Shown: one piece after another, positions 9,218 through 16,958 of the stretch
Layout of the letters: each line of letters opens with the position of its first letter
Numbering within the stretch: position 1 is the first letter of the stretch
Assembly (NCBI GenBank): GCA_964549105.1
Contig: CAZJTZ010000001.1
Span: forward strand, 310,001 to 374,000
From: Hydrogenedens sp964549105
GTDB lineage: Bacteria > Hydrogenedentota > Hydrogenedentia > Hydrogenedentales > Hydrogenedentaceae
Length of the DNA stretch: 64,000 nucleotides
Reading direction: 5' to 3'
Notes under the pieces: generated by a model
The model's database searches: none
Seen by the model: only the letters and a program-made list of their open reading frames with translations
What the model was told of the DNA's origin: nothing
Translations under genes and position numbers: made by a program

Positions 9218-9952
9218 ATGCTTGCACATTTAATACAAGGGAAAAAAGGTTGTTTTTTTGGACAAGAGAATAACATAGGAATTGTTATTGTAGATGCATT
9301 AAGAGCTAGTGCTACTGCTACCATGCTACTTCATTCTGGAGCCACACGGATTCTCATTGTAGATGAGGTAGATAAGGCACTTCGATTAAAGGCATCGTTT
9401 TTCCCTAATGCGATGTTATTTGGTGAACGACATGGATTGCCTCCTGCTGGTTTTGACTATGGAAACAGTCCGTATGAGACAAAATATGCTAAGGGTAAAG
9501 AAGTTATCTTTACAACCACAACAGGTGCTCGACTCCTCTTTGAAGGGTTTTGTGAAACAATCCCTTTTATAATCATGGCAACAACTATCAATGCCAATGG
9601 GGTATGTCAGTTCTTAAAAAAACAAAATAAAGATTTTGTTATTGTCCCTGCGGGTTTATATGATGACTCTAATTTTTCAGCACAGGAAGATTGGACTGCT
9701 GCGAGTTATATTGTGAGTTTATTACACATTAATATTGGCGAGGGAAAGGAAGAATATAAATATTGGGAGAAAAGGATTGAAAACGAAGGCATTGAAAGAT
9801 TATTTGAAACGGCACCGCATGCAGACAAACTTCGAAAAGTCGGACTATCCAGAGATATTCTCTGGTGTGCTCAGGTTAGTATCTCTGATGTTATACCCAT
9901 AGCGACTAAAAAAGAACAGGATTATATTGTTCTTGAGAAGTTATCAGAATAA
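9218..9952 (+). CDS. comB: 2-phosphosulfolactate phosphatase family protein (ComB-like)
   Basis: ComB hydrolyses 2-phosphosulfolactate to sulfolactate in archaeal coenzyme M synthesis, but homologues are common in bacteria without that pathway. This 244-residue protein shows the family hallmarks: the Asp/Arg strand VIVDALRASATA at about 24-35, the block GERHGLPPAGFDYGNSPYE at about 68-86, and TTTTGARLL near 105-113. An acidic C-terminal region, DWTAASYIVSLL, resembles the usual ED.A..A..I segment. A weak AAAGGT ribosome binding site precedes the ATG. No other coenzyme M genes are seen, so the physiological substrate is unknown. It converges on the next gene with a 7-bp gap. Confidence 0.85.
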   Translation: MLAHLIQGKKGCFFGQENNIGIVIVDALRASATATMLLHSGATRILIVDEVDKALRLKASFFPNAMLFGERHGLPPAGFDYGNSPYETKYAKGKEVIFTTTTGARLLFEGFCETIPFIIMATTINANGVCQFLKKQNKDFVIVPAGLYDDSNFSAQEDWTAASYIVSLLHINIGEGKEEYKYWEKRIENEGIERLFETAPHADKLRKVGLSRDILWCAQVSISDVIPIATKKEQDYIVLEKLSE

Positions 9953-9959
9953 GAGTAAT

Positions 9960-10427
9960 TTACTCGGGTTCATACCCTGCAGGAGATTTCGTCAAGATAA
10001 CCCAGGCTGTTTTATCTACCCATTCATACAGTTTTTCCAATCCAAGCCCAAGAGCATACCAGAAGGGAATATAAAGAAGTGTGATTTGCCCATGAAGATT
10101 GAAAGGTAGATTTGAGTAATCCCAGATTCTTAAGCCCAAGACTTTATGGAACAGGATACCTGATACATATTCAACAAAAAATATGCCTATCATATATACT
10201 ACGGCTCGTAAGGGTAGAGGCACTTTCTTTGCTTTCAATGGGTTTCTCAACCAGGGGGTAACAATACCCAACAATCCATAATCCAGCATCATCCACGGTG
10301 AGGAATGGCCTCGCATACTAATATTACCATGAGATATTAAACTACTTATCCCTGTAAAAAGAACTTCCATAACTAAACCAAGTAAAGCAAAAATTAAAAA
10401 TCGAACCCACGCTTTGCGAGATAACAT
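9960..10427 (-). CDS. CmpB-type ABC-transporter permease-like membrane protein
   Basis: This is a 155-residue integral membrane protein with about four hydrophobic segments (near residues 9-30, 45-62, 73-95 and 112-132). The stretch LGLRIWDYSNLPFNLHGQI is the conserved signature of the CmpB/putative ABC-transporter permease family (PF06541), whose molecular role is not established. It ends with a short charged C-terminal tail. It lies about 45 bp downstream of the Xer recombinase gene on the same strand. No ABC ATPase is adjacent, so transport function is not supported by context. Confidence 0.7.
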   Translation of the reverse strand: MLSRKAWVRFLIFALLGLVMEVLFTGISSLISHGNISMRGHSSPWMMLDYGLLGIVTPWLRNPLKAKKVPLPLRAVVYMIGIFFVEYVSGILFHKVLGLRIWDYSNLPFNLHGQITLLYIPFWYALGLGLEKLYEWVDKTAWVILTKSPAGYEPE

Positions 10428-10472
10428 AAATTTTCCCTTTCTACAATTAAATGGTTAACATGATTATTTACT

Positions 10473-11378
10473 TTATGCTCGAGGATGAGCATTTTTATGT
10501 GCTTGCGTAATTCGTTCTACACTTACATGTGTATAAATTTGTGTCGTAGATATATTTGAATGTCCAAGAAGTTCCTGCACAACTCTTAAATCGGCGCCTC
10601 TATTTAATAAATGGGTTGCAAAGGTATGCCGCAAAGTATGAGGTGTTATTCTGTTAGTTAAACCCGCTAACATTGCATAATGTTTAATAATTCGCCAGAT
10701 AGTTACTCTGCTCATGGATTTCCCGGAACTTGTTAAAAAGATTGCTATTGACTTCACTTTCCCCAATTCTCTTACCCGAAACCAGTCCTGAAGTCTTTCT
10801 ATGGCTTTATTCCCCAAAGGAACAAGGCGGACTTTATCTCCTTTTCCTCGGACTCTTAATATCCCTTCCTTCAAGGAAAGGTCATGGATAGTAGTGTGGG
10901 TAAGTTCACTCACCCTTAAACCACAAGAATAAAAAAGTTCTAATATGGCAAGGTCTCTCTCTTTATTTTTTACAGTAGTTTCTGCGACCTTAAAGATTTT
11001 TTCTATTTCCCCTTCTGTTAAAAAGTGGGGGAGTTTTCTAGATAAGCGTGGAGTATCAACACCTTCGATAGGATTTATTTCAATTATTTGCTCATTACAT
11101 AGGAACCGATAAAAGCCCCTTAATGAACTAAGATATTGTGCTAATGAACGAGATGATAATCCTTTTTTTTGTAAATCTATAAGATATTCTAATATCAGAG
11201 ATGGAGACACTTTAGATATATCGTCTATTTTTTTATCAGTTAAGAATAGGAGAAAGGAATTTAGATTTCGTCTATAAGTATTTAATGTATTTTCTGAGAG
11301 TCCCCATTCGAATACGGCAAGTTCCAGAAAATAATCTAATAAGGGTTTAAAATCGGATGTTTTTTCATTCAGGGTCAT
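10473..11378 (-). CDS. xerD: Tyrosine recombinase, XerD-like
   Basis: This is a site-specific tyrosine recombinase of about 301 residues, expected to resolve chromosome dimers at dif. The N-terminal SAM-like domain has ELAVFEWGLSENTLNTYRRN. The catalytic domain shows all signature residues: Arg in SCGLRVSELT, the beta-hairpin Lys in VRGKGDKVRLVPL, HTLRHTFATHLL (HxxR), LLGHSNISTTQIYTHV (His and the Tyr nucleophile), and the C-terminal AHPRA. A TTG codon 18 bp further upstream is possible, but the ATG at 11378 gives a 14-bp overlap with the upstream gene, typical of translational coupling. No integrase neighbours or att sites suggest a mobile element. XerC versus XerD is not fully certain. Confidence 0.88.
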   Translation of the reverse strand: MTLNEKTSDFKPLLDYFLELAVFEWGLSENTLNTYRRNLNSFLLFLTDKKIDDISKVSPSLILEYLIDLQKKGLSSRSLAQYLSSLRGFYRFLCNEQIIEINPIEGVDTPRLSRKLPHFLTEGEIEKIFKVAETTVKNKERDLAILELFYSCGLRVSELTHTTIHDLSLKEGILRVRGKGDKVRLVPLGNKAIERLQDWFRVRELGKVKSIAIFLTSSGKSMSRVTIWRIIKHYAMLAGLTNRITPHTLRHTFATHLLNRGADLRVVQELLGHSNISTTQIYTHVSVERITQAHKNAHPRA

Positions 11379-11970
11379 CCAGAGTAAAATCCCCAAGGTC
11401 TTTTGTATGTATTTCTTTAACTTTTACTTCTTCTACTTGCTTGTTTTTCTTTTCTTCTTCTAATTTCTGCATTACTTTTGATAATAGTTTAACTGCTGTA
11501 GGATGTTCCAACTCTACTGCCTTTTCTAACATCCAGCGACTACGCTTCAAATCTCCTAACTTATAATAACAAAATCCCAATCCATAATAAGCATCTCGAT
11601 GCTCTGGATTTTCTTCGCAAATCCAACGATATAATGCCACGGCTTCAATAAGTTTGCCACGACTTACTAATGCGGCTGCTTCTCGCGAACGAGTTTTGAT
11701 ATCGGAGGAAAATGATAAGTAACTTTTGCCAGAAGGTTCTAATCCATCATCAGGAAGTGGGAGTTTTACTACAACTTTTGGAGTTTGCTCGTGGGGAGGA
11801 GGAGAATCCTTTGCAGAGATAGGGTCTGCTATAGGATGTTCTAATCTAACGGATAAACTTTTACCGCATACAGGGCAAGTTCCCTTCATCTCATTTCCTT
11901 CTATTCTGGGAACTATTCTTGCACCACATTCACACTCCAATATTTTTGTCATCGTTTCCCGTTCATTCAT
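11365..11970 (-). CDS. Zinc-ribbon and TPR-containing protein
   Basis: This is a 201-residue cytoplasmic protein of unknown function. Residues 11-40 contain two Cys pairs (CECGARI and CPVCGKSL) that should form a zinc ribbon. A Pro-rich linker follows, then two or three TPR-like helical repeats: AAALVSRGKLIEAVALYRWI, YYGLGFCYYKLGDLKRSRWM and LEKAVELEHPTAVKLL. The C-terminus is a Lys/Glu-rich coil. It is located between plsX and xerD on the same strand, overlapping the recombinase start. The architecture suggests protein-protein interaction; I do not recognise a named family. Confidence 0.75.
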   Translation of the reverse strand: MNERETMTKILECECGARIVPRIEGNEMKGTCPVCGKSLSVRLEHPIADPISAKDSPPPHEQTPKVVVKLPLPDDGLEPSGKSYLSFSSDIKTRSREAAALVSRGKLIEAVALYRWICEENPEHRDAYYGLGFCYYKLGDLKRSRWMLEKAVELEHPTAVKLLSKVMQKLEEEKKNKQVEEVKVKEIHTKDLGDFTLDDPE

Positions 11971-11991
11971 TTGAACACTCCTAATTCTTGT

Positions 11992-13077
11992 CTAAATTGC
12001 ATTTAATTCCGTTTTTTTATCCTCGTCCGAATTATTTTGTATATCTTTTTGATTCTTTGTTTCTCCCGTATTGGCTATTTCCCGACACGAGAACCTTCTG
12101 ATGTTTTCACCAATACGCCCAACCAAATTTGATTCTACTGCTTTAACAGCGCCACGAATTCCATTTGCAATGCCTAAAGGTAAAGAAGCACCATGCAAAG
12201 CAATAACTACACCCTGAACCCCCAAAAGAGGGGCTCCCGGATATTCATTGGGGTTAACTGTTTCCTTCAATTTTTGAAGTGCGCTTCGGGCAAGAACAGC
12301 ACCTAACCTGTTCATAGAAGTCTTCAGTAGTTGTTCCTTCATAAAATTGCCAACAAATCTTGCCACAGATTCAGCAGTTTTTAGAATGGTGTTGCCAACA
12401 AAACCATCACATACAACAATGTCTGCTTCTCCTCCAAAAACGCCTTCCGGCTCAACATTACCGACGAAATTAATACCCTCAATTTTACTTAATATCTGGA
12501 AGGTCTGTTTTAATACATTATTTCCCTTAACCATCTCTTCACCAATGTTAATTAAACCCAGACGAGGATTCTCTACATCAAGGGCATAATGAGAATAGGC
12601 TATTCCCATAAAGGCAAAATCGCATAGATGTCTTACCTGACAATCTACATTGGCTCCTAAATCCAATAAGACTACTTTTCCCCCCTTGGTAGGTAATGCC
12701 TGAGCTAATGCAGGACGAGAAATCCCTTCAATAACTCCAAGCACTATTCGAGAACCCACCATAACTGCACCCGTATTCCCTGCACTCACCACAGCGTCAA
12801 CTTCGCCCCTTTTTAACATTCTCAAAGCGACTAAAAGACTACTATCTTTTTTCTGTCTCAGAGCAAGCACAGGCTGGTCGTGCATGGAAACAAATTCTGG
12901 GGCATGGATAATATCGATAGTACCCCTTTTCGGATACTTATCTAATTCTTTCTTTAATATTTCCTCATTTCCGACAAGGACAATATCACAATTGCGGTCC
13001 AAACTCGCTTCCACAGCCCCTTTTATTTCTATATCAGGAGCATTGTCCGAACCCATCGCATCCAGAGCGATGCGCAT
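11992..13077 (-). CDS. plsX: Phosphate acyltransferase PlsX
   Basis: PlsX makes acyl-phosphate from acyl-ACP for phospholipid synthesis at the inner membrane face. The 361-residue sequence opens with MRIALDAMGSDNAP, essentially diagnostic. It continues with VSAGNTGAVMVGSR, LLDLGANVDCQ, NIGEE and VCDGFVGNTILKTAE, which form the conserved active-site core. A charged, low-complexity C-terminal tail of about 30 residues (after ENIRRFS) is longer than usual. It follows rpmF by 26 bp in the conserved yceD-rpmF-plsX order. FabH/FabD/FabG, which often follow plsX, are absent; a zinc-ribbon/TPR gene and xerD come next. Confidence 0.95.
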   Translation of the reverse strand: MRIALDAMGSDNAPDIEIKGAVEASLDRNCDIVLVGNEEILKKELDKYPKRGTIDIIHAPEFVSMHDQPVLALRQKKDSSLLVALRMLKRGEVDAVVSAGNTGAVMVGSRIVLGVIEGISRPALAQALPTKGGKVVLLDLGANVDCQVRHLCDFAFMGIAYSHYALDVENPRLGLINIGEEMVKGNNVLKQTFQILSKIEGINFVGNVEPEGVFGGEADIVVCDGFVGNTILKTAESVARFVGNFMKEQLLKTSMNRLGAVLARSALQKLKETVNPNEYPGAPLLGVQGVVIALHGASLPLGIANGIRGAVKAVESNLVGRIGENIRRFSCREIANTGETKNQKDIQNNSDEDKKTELNAI

Positions 13078-13103
13078 GTTTTTTTCTCCACTTATAGTTT
13101 TTT

Positions 13104-13286
13104 TTATTCTTCTTCAAGGTTTAATATTAAACGGTTTTTATAATATCCACACTTTGGGCAAACCCGATGTGGAAGGATTTTTTCACTGCAATGAGGGCAC
13201 TCTATCAAATTTGGTTTTCCCAAAGCATGATGTGACCTTCTCATATTCTTTTTGGCTTTACCAGTTCTTCGTTTTGGGACAGGCAC
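13104..13286 (-). CDS. rpmF: 50S ribosomal protein L32
   Basis: This is a 60-residue ribosomal protein of the large subunit. MPVPKRRTGKAKKNMRRSHH is the canonical L32 N-terminus, followed by two zinc-binding cysteine pairs (CPHCSEKILPHRVCPKCGYY), so this is the zinc-containing C+ form. It sits 2 bp after yceD and 26 bp before plsX, the usual bacterial operon order. It is shorter than many L32 annotations only because no extra C-terminal extension is present. Confidence 0.96.
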   Translation of the reverse strand: MPVPKRRTGKAKKNMRRSHHALGKPNLIECPHCSEKILPHRVCPKCGYYKNRLILNLEEE

Positions 13287-13288
13287 TT

Positions 13289-13894
13289 TTATTCCTCCTT
13301 TAAGTTAAGGTTTATTTCTTGTAGTAATTCAGATAACTTATTATTTGAAAGATGTATTGACTCTGTTTCCTTATCAACATCACAAAAACAAGTAATATGA
13401 TTTAAGTTTACACCACATATCGGACATAAGCCAGCACAATCTTCTTTACATAAAAATTTATAAGGCATATCTAACACCAATTCTTCCCAGAGATAGGGAG
13501 TCAGGTCAATTTCATCACCTTGAAATGTCCTTTTTTCTGCCAACTCATCAAATGCTCCTTTTGTTTTTCTGGCTTTGCCATCATCCCGGTTGGCTTCAAT
13601 AATTACATTCAAATACATATCACAAAGTCCACGCTCAAATAACCACATAATTTGTCTATTTAATTCATACTCCATTTTGTCAAGACAACGGTCACATACA
13701 TGAGTAAAATATCCACCAATCTTACCCTGAAATAGAAAATTTTTCCCTATCTTTTTCATTACTCCATTTACCTGGATAAATTCGATAGGAAGCGATTCTA
13801 CATCAACGGGTTGAATATCAGAAACCTTAATGGTTTCATTAATCTCATAGCCCTCATCTGACACATCCACTATTCTTATTTTTAGCATATCCAA
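13289..13894 (-). CDS. yceD: YceD/DUF177 family protein (23S rRNA accumulation protein)
   Basis: This is a 201-residue DUF177/YceD protein. The family is needed for normal 23S rRNA accumulation in several organisms and almost always precedes rpmF. Conserved cysteines are visible in HVCDRCLDKMEYEL and in the C-terminal CKEDCAGLCPICGVNLNH, a zinc-finger-like site typical of the family. The central region contains DLTPYLWEELVLDMPYK, matching the conserved I.L...V.E.L.L.LP pattern. It is the first gene of the yceD-rpmF-plsX operon, and a plausible promoter lies about 50 bp upstream. Confidence 0.9.
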   Translation of the reverse strand: MDMLKIRIVDVSDEGYEINETIKVSDIQPVDVESLPIEFIQVNGVMKKIGKNFLFQGKIGGYFTHVCDRCLDKMEYELNRQIMWLFERGLCDMYLNVIIEANRDDGKARKTKGAFDELAEKRTFQGDEIDLTPYLWEELVLDMPYKFLCKEDCAGLCPICGVNLNHITCFCDVDKETESIHLSNNKLSELLQEINLNLKEE

Positions 13895-13946
13895 CGAAGT
13901 AATCCTTAATCAGAAAGGGCCTAACCAAACACATTAATTTTTGAAA

Positions 13947-13974
13947 ATTGTATCACAATCTCCAAAAAAATCAA
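13947..13974 (-). promoter_or_regulatory. Putative sigma-70 promoter for yceD-rpmF-plsX
   Basis: Reading the minus strand, TTGATT (13974-13969) and TACAAT (13952-13947) are separated by 16 bp, and the -10 element is preceded by TGA, giving an extended -10. The site is about 50 bp upstream of the yceD start codon, within the 234-bp divergent gap. The background is AT-rich, so chance matches are likely; transcript-start mapping is needed. Confidence 0.4.
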
Positions 13975-14128
13975 AAATATTCAAAAACTTTTTATACTTT
14001 ATTATATAACATTATACAACATACAAATAGTGACTTTCCAAAAAGATTTTAATTATTCTTAAAATATTAGACATTCCAATATTATTTTGATAAAATAGAA
14101 TAAACATATCTTGAAAGGAGATTCAGCC

Positions 14129-14752
14129 ATGAGAAAGGGTTTCTTCCTTAAAAATTTTAAGAACAAAAATAGGATTATCACTTCGTTATGTCTGGTTTTT
14201 TGTGTAATTCTGGGATTATCTTGTCGTGGGACTGCTTTAAGCATTGGTGAAGCCATGCCTGATTTTAAGTTAAAGGACTACGATGGAAAGGAATATACTT
14301 TGTCCCAATACAAAGGGAAAATTGTCGTAATTGAGTTTTGTTCGAAAGAATGCCCTTATTCAAGAGGAGCAGACCCTGATTTGATAAAACTTCATGCAAA
14401 ATATAGCAATCAAGGTGTAGTTTTTCTTGGGATAGACTCTCACTTTCAAACACAACCCGAGGACATAAAAAAATATGCCCTTGAAATAAAAAAACCATAC
14501 CCCATATTAAAAGATGTAGAGAATAAATATGCTGATATAGTGGGCGCTAAAGTAACACCCGAGATTTTTATAATTGATAAAGAAGGGAAAATAGCATATC
14601 ATGGAGCCTTTGATGACCGTAAAAGTCCTGAAGGTAAGCCTACAGAAAAATACTCTGAAAATGCTATTGAATCGCTATTAGCGGGAAAAGCCGTTGAGAA
14701 GACAGAAACAAAAGCATGGGGCTGCTCTATAAAAAGAGTAAAAAATAATTAA
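14129..14752 (+). CDS. Exported redoxin-domain (AhpC/TSA-like) protein
   Basis: This is a 207-residue thioredoxin-fold protein with an N-terminal hydrophobic export signal (about residues 15-32, ending LGLSC). I chose the ATG at 14129 because AGGAG sits 8 bp upstream; the TTG at 14111 overlaps that site. The redoxin core begins EAMPDFKLKDYDGKEYTLSQ, with Cys71 and Cys75 in FCSKECPYSRG at the position of the peroxidatic or CxxC site. The spacing is CxxxC. The end GCSIKR resembles other exported redoxins. It is 22 bp before a TlpA-like gene, suggesting a joint role in extracytoplasmic thiol redox chemistry. Retention as a lipoprotein is possible, but the lipobox is poor. Confidence 0.82.
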   Translation: MRKGFFLKNFKNKNRIITSLCLVFCVILGLSCRGTALSIGEAMPDFKLKDYDGKEYTLSQYKGKIVVIEFCSKECPYSRGADPDLIKLHAKYSNQGVVFLGIDSHFQTQPEDIKKYALEIKKPYPILKDVENKYADIVGAKVTPEIFIIDKEGKIAYHGAFDDRKSPEGKPTEKYSENAIESLLAGKAVEKTETKAWGCSIKRVKNN

Positions 14753-14774
14753 GGTCTTTATTAAAAAATAATCT

Positions 14775-15341
14775 ATGGCAAGAAACATCTCTATAATAAT
14801 TATGGCAATTGTTGTTTTTTGTTTTATTTCATTTTCTTCAAATGCTGTAGATAAAGGACAAAAGCAGAAAGAAGAAACATCTACTATTCAAAATATAAAA
14901 TTAGACCAAATTGAATCTCTATTTTTGAGCCACAATCAAGGACTCACTATTATAAATCTATGGGCTACATGGTGTAGTCCCTGTGTTGCAGAACTTCCCT
15001 ATTTTGGAAATATTTATAAACGCTACTCTAAGGAACAAGTTCATCTGTATCTTCTGAATATTGAAGGTAAAGATATGGAAGAAAAGAAACTAAAGCCTTT
15101 TTTAAAGAAAAATCCTCTTCCCTGTCCTGTATATTTGCTGGAAGATGGGTCACCCACTGATTTAGAGAAAGTTCTTAAAACAGAGATAAGTGGTGCCTTG
15201 CCCACTACATTGATTTATAACTCCAATGGGAAACTTATAAAAAAATTTGAAATGCCTATCACAGAAGAAGAAATTGAAAAAATTCTTAAAGAATATAGAA
15301 TAACACCTATTGTTCAAATTCAAGAGGAAAAGTCCGGGTAA
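14775..15341 (+). CDS. TlpA-like exported thiol-disulfide oxidoreductase
   Basis: This is a 188-residue thioredoxin-fold protein. Residues 1-24 form a signal peptide or membrane anchor ending SSNA. The active site is WCSPC, with Cys67 and Cys70 in NLWATWCSPCVAELP. A cis-Pro loop (SGALPTTLIYN) lies at about 145-155, as expected for TlpA/ResA members that reduce periplasmic proteins or cytochrome c haem sites. It probably forms an operon with the redoxin gene 22 bp upstream. Its last 35 bp overlap the 3' end of the convergent DUF1667 gene, so the two transcripts may form antisense 3' ends. Confidence 0.87.
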   Translation: MARNISIIIMAIVVFCFISFSSNAVDKGQKQKEETSTIQNIKLDQIESLFLSHNQGLTIINLWATWCSPCVAELPYFGNIYKRYSKEQVHLYLLNIEGKDMEEKKLKPFLKKNPLPCPVYLLEDGSPTDLEKVLKTEISGALPTTLIYNSNGKLIKKFEMPITEEEIEKILKEYRITPIVQIQEEKSG

Positions 15342-15693
15342 TTACCACATTAACCCCCGTACCCTCAAAATCAAAAATAAGGATTTGTCCACATTTTGTA
15401 GGGATAGGGACTTTAAGTTCGTATAGTTTTTTTAGTAAGGGTTTGATAAATTTTTTGGGGATAGGTTTATCCGTTTTTACGGGGATATAAGGCATTTCAT
15501 CTGAATTCGTAACGACAACAGCAGTAACAACGCGTTTTGGTTCTGTAATTTCTTCATAAGCATAAACTTCGCCCCGTTCACATTTTGCTCCCTGAAACTG
15601 ATATTTGCCAGGCTCCTTCTCCTGCACGAGAATATGACAACCATTAGGACAACTTAAGCAAATAATTTCTTTTCCCATATTAGTCTTTCTCAT
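15307..15693 (-). CDS. DUF1667 domain protein
   Basis: This is a 128-residue protein with an N-terminal CLSCPNGCHILVQ motif and further cysteines (GAKCERG and KCGQ), consistent with an iron-sulfur or zinc site. DUF1667 proteins occur downstream of GlpA-like and FAD oxidoreductases, forming a three-subunit glycerol-3-phosphate dehydrogenase-like module. The gene's start shares a base with the end of the FAD oxidoreductase gene, indicating translational coupling. The 3' end overlaps the convergent TlpA-like gene by 35 bp. Confidence 0.87.
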   Translation of the reverse strand: MRKTNMGKEIICLSCPNGCHILVQEKEPGKYQFQGAKCERGEVYAYEEITEPKRVVTAVVVTNSDEMPYIPVKTDKPIPKKFIKPLLKKLYELKVPIPTKCGQILIFDFEGTGVNVVITRTFPLEFEQ

Positions 15694-16955
15694 TAACTCA
15701 ATGAAAATTCTATAGGTAATAACTCTCCATTGACAACTAATTCTTTCAAATCATCTGGCTTTAACTCCACATGAAACATTTCAGCAGGTTTTATGTATCT
15801 TAAAGTAAACTTCCGTATTACCTTCTCACCCTGACGGACAAGCAAGGTCGCTTTATCCTGAACGATTAGAGAACGCATAGAAAAACGATTTTTTTCATCA
15901 GGACGGTATCTATTGGGAAGGACATATTTTAAGTTAGCACCTGCAATGACTTTTCCTTGTTGAATTTCCTTCGTTTTTCCTTCCAAGTAGTTTACCAATT
16001 CGACTCCACATCGTTGAGCTTCATCCGATACCCAATCTACAAGGTCGTGGACATGCAGCACATTCCCACATGCAAACACCCCTTCTGCTGAGGTCATTAA
16101 TCTTGTGTCCACTAAGGGACCCCCTGTTTCAGGATTTATTTTTATTCCTGCGGACTGTGTTAGTTCATTTTCAGGAATGAGCCCCACAGAAAAGAGCAAG
16201 GTATCACATTCAAGTTTAAATGTTTTTGAATAATTAGGTGCACCATTTTCTAAAGGAGTAATATTTACGGCTTCTACCCTGTCTTTTCCTTCAATCTTTG
16301 TAACGATATGGCTTAAATATAAGGGAATATCATAATCATTTAAGCATTGAACAATATTTCTCGTTAAGCCTGATGGGTAAGGGAGGATTTCCACAACGCC
16401 AAGGACATGAGCACCAGTCCAGGTAAGTCGTCGTGCCATAATTAAACCGATATCACCCGAACCTACAATAACTACGCGTTTGCCTGGCAAATAGCCATCA
16501 ATATTTATAAGTCGTTGTGCTAATCCTGCTGTAAAAATTCCTGCGGGCCTTGTCCCGGGGATACCTAAATTTCCTCTATTCCTTTCACGACATCCCATAG
16601 CCAAAACAATGGCTTTTGCATTGATTTGAAAAACTCCATGTTGGCTGCTGCATAAATTTGCCTGTTTTATAGGCTGATGAACTGCCATGTTTGTCGCTGT
16701 GGTGTTCAGGAATATGTCTATATCTGATTTGACAACATTCTGAATAAATCGTTCTGCAAATTCTGGTCCTGTAAGTTCTTCTTTAAATAGGTGCACACCA
16801 AATCCATTATGAATACACTGGGGAAGAATCCCCCCTAAGTGCGGTTCACGGTCAACAAGGGCTGTTTTTAAGCCTTGTCTGGCTGTTTTTAAAGCAGAAG
16901 CCATACCCGCCGCACCTGCACCTATCACTAAAACATCATAATTTCGTTCTTTCAT
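15693..16955 (-). CDS. NAD(P)/FAD-dependent oxidoreductase (GlpA-module middle subunit)
   Basis: This is a 420-residue two-dinucleotide-binding-domain flavoprotein. GAGAAGMASALKTARQG at about 12-28 binds FAD, the conserved LGGILPQCIHNGFG follows, and VVIVGSGDIGLIMARRLTW is the second Rossmann fold for NAD(P)H. The segment AEGVFACGNVLHVHDLVDWV is the C-terminal FAD-contacting motif. Homologues are sarcosine-oxidase-alpha/HcnB-like proteins partnered with a GlpA-like dehydrogenase and a DUF1667 protein. Gaps of 3 bp upstream and a shared base downstream support a single operon. It probably passes electrons from the GlpA-like subunit to another acceptor. Confidence 0.87.
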   Translation of the reverse strand: MKERNYDVLVIGAGAAGMASALKTARQGLKTALVDREPHLGGILPQCIHNGFGVHLFKEELTGPEFAERFIQNVVKSDIDIFLNTTATNMAVHQPIKQANLCSSQHGVFQINAKAIVLAMGCRERNRGNLGIPGTRPAGIFTAGLAQRLINIDGYLPGKRVVIVGSGDIGLIMARRLTWTGAHVLGVVEILPYPSGLTRNIVQCLNDYDIPLYLSHIVTKIEGKDRVEAVNITPLENGAPNYSKTFKLECDTLLFSVGLIPENELTQSAGIKINPETGGPLVDTRLMTSAEGVFACGNVLHVHDLVDWVSDEAQRCGVELVNYLEGKTKEIQQGKVIAGANLKYVLPNRYRPDEKNRFSMRSLIVQDKATLLVRQGEKVIRKFTLRYIKPAEMFHVELKPDDLKELVVNGELLPIEFSLS

Positions 16956-16958
16956 ATC

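Noticed and set aside
10473..11378. Integrase of a mobile element
   Set aside because: The recombinase matches chromosomal XerD, lies among housekeeping genes, and no att-like repeats, transposases or phage genes flank it.
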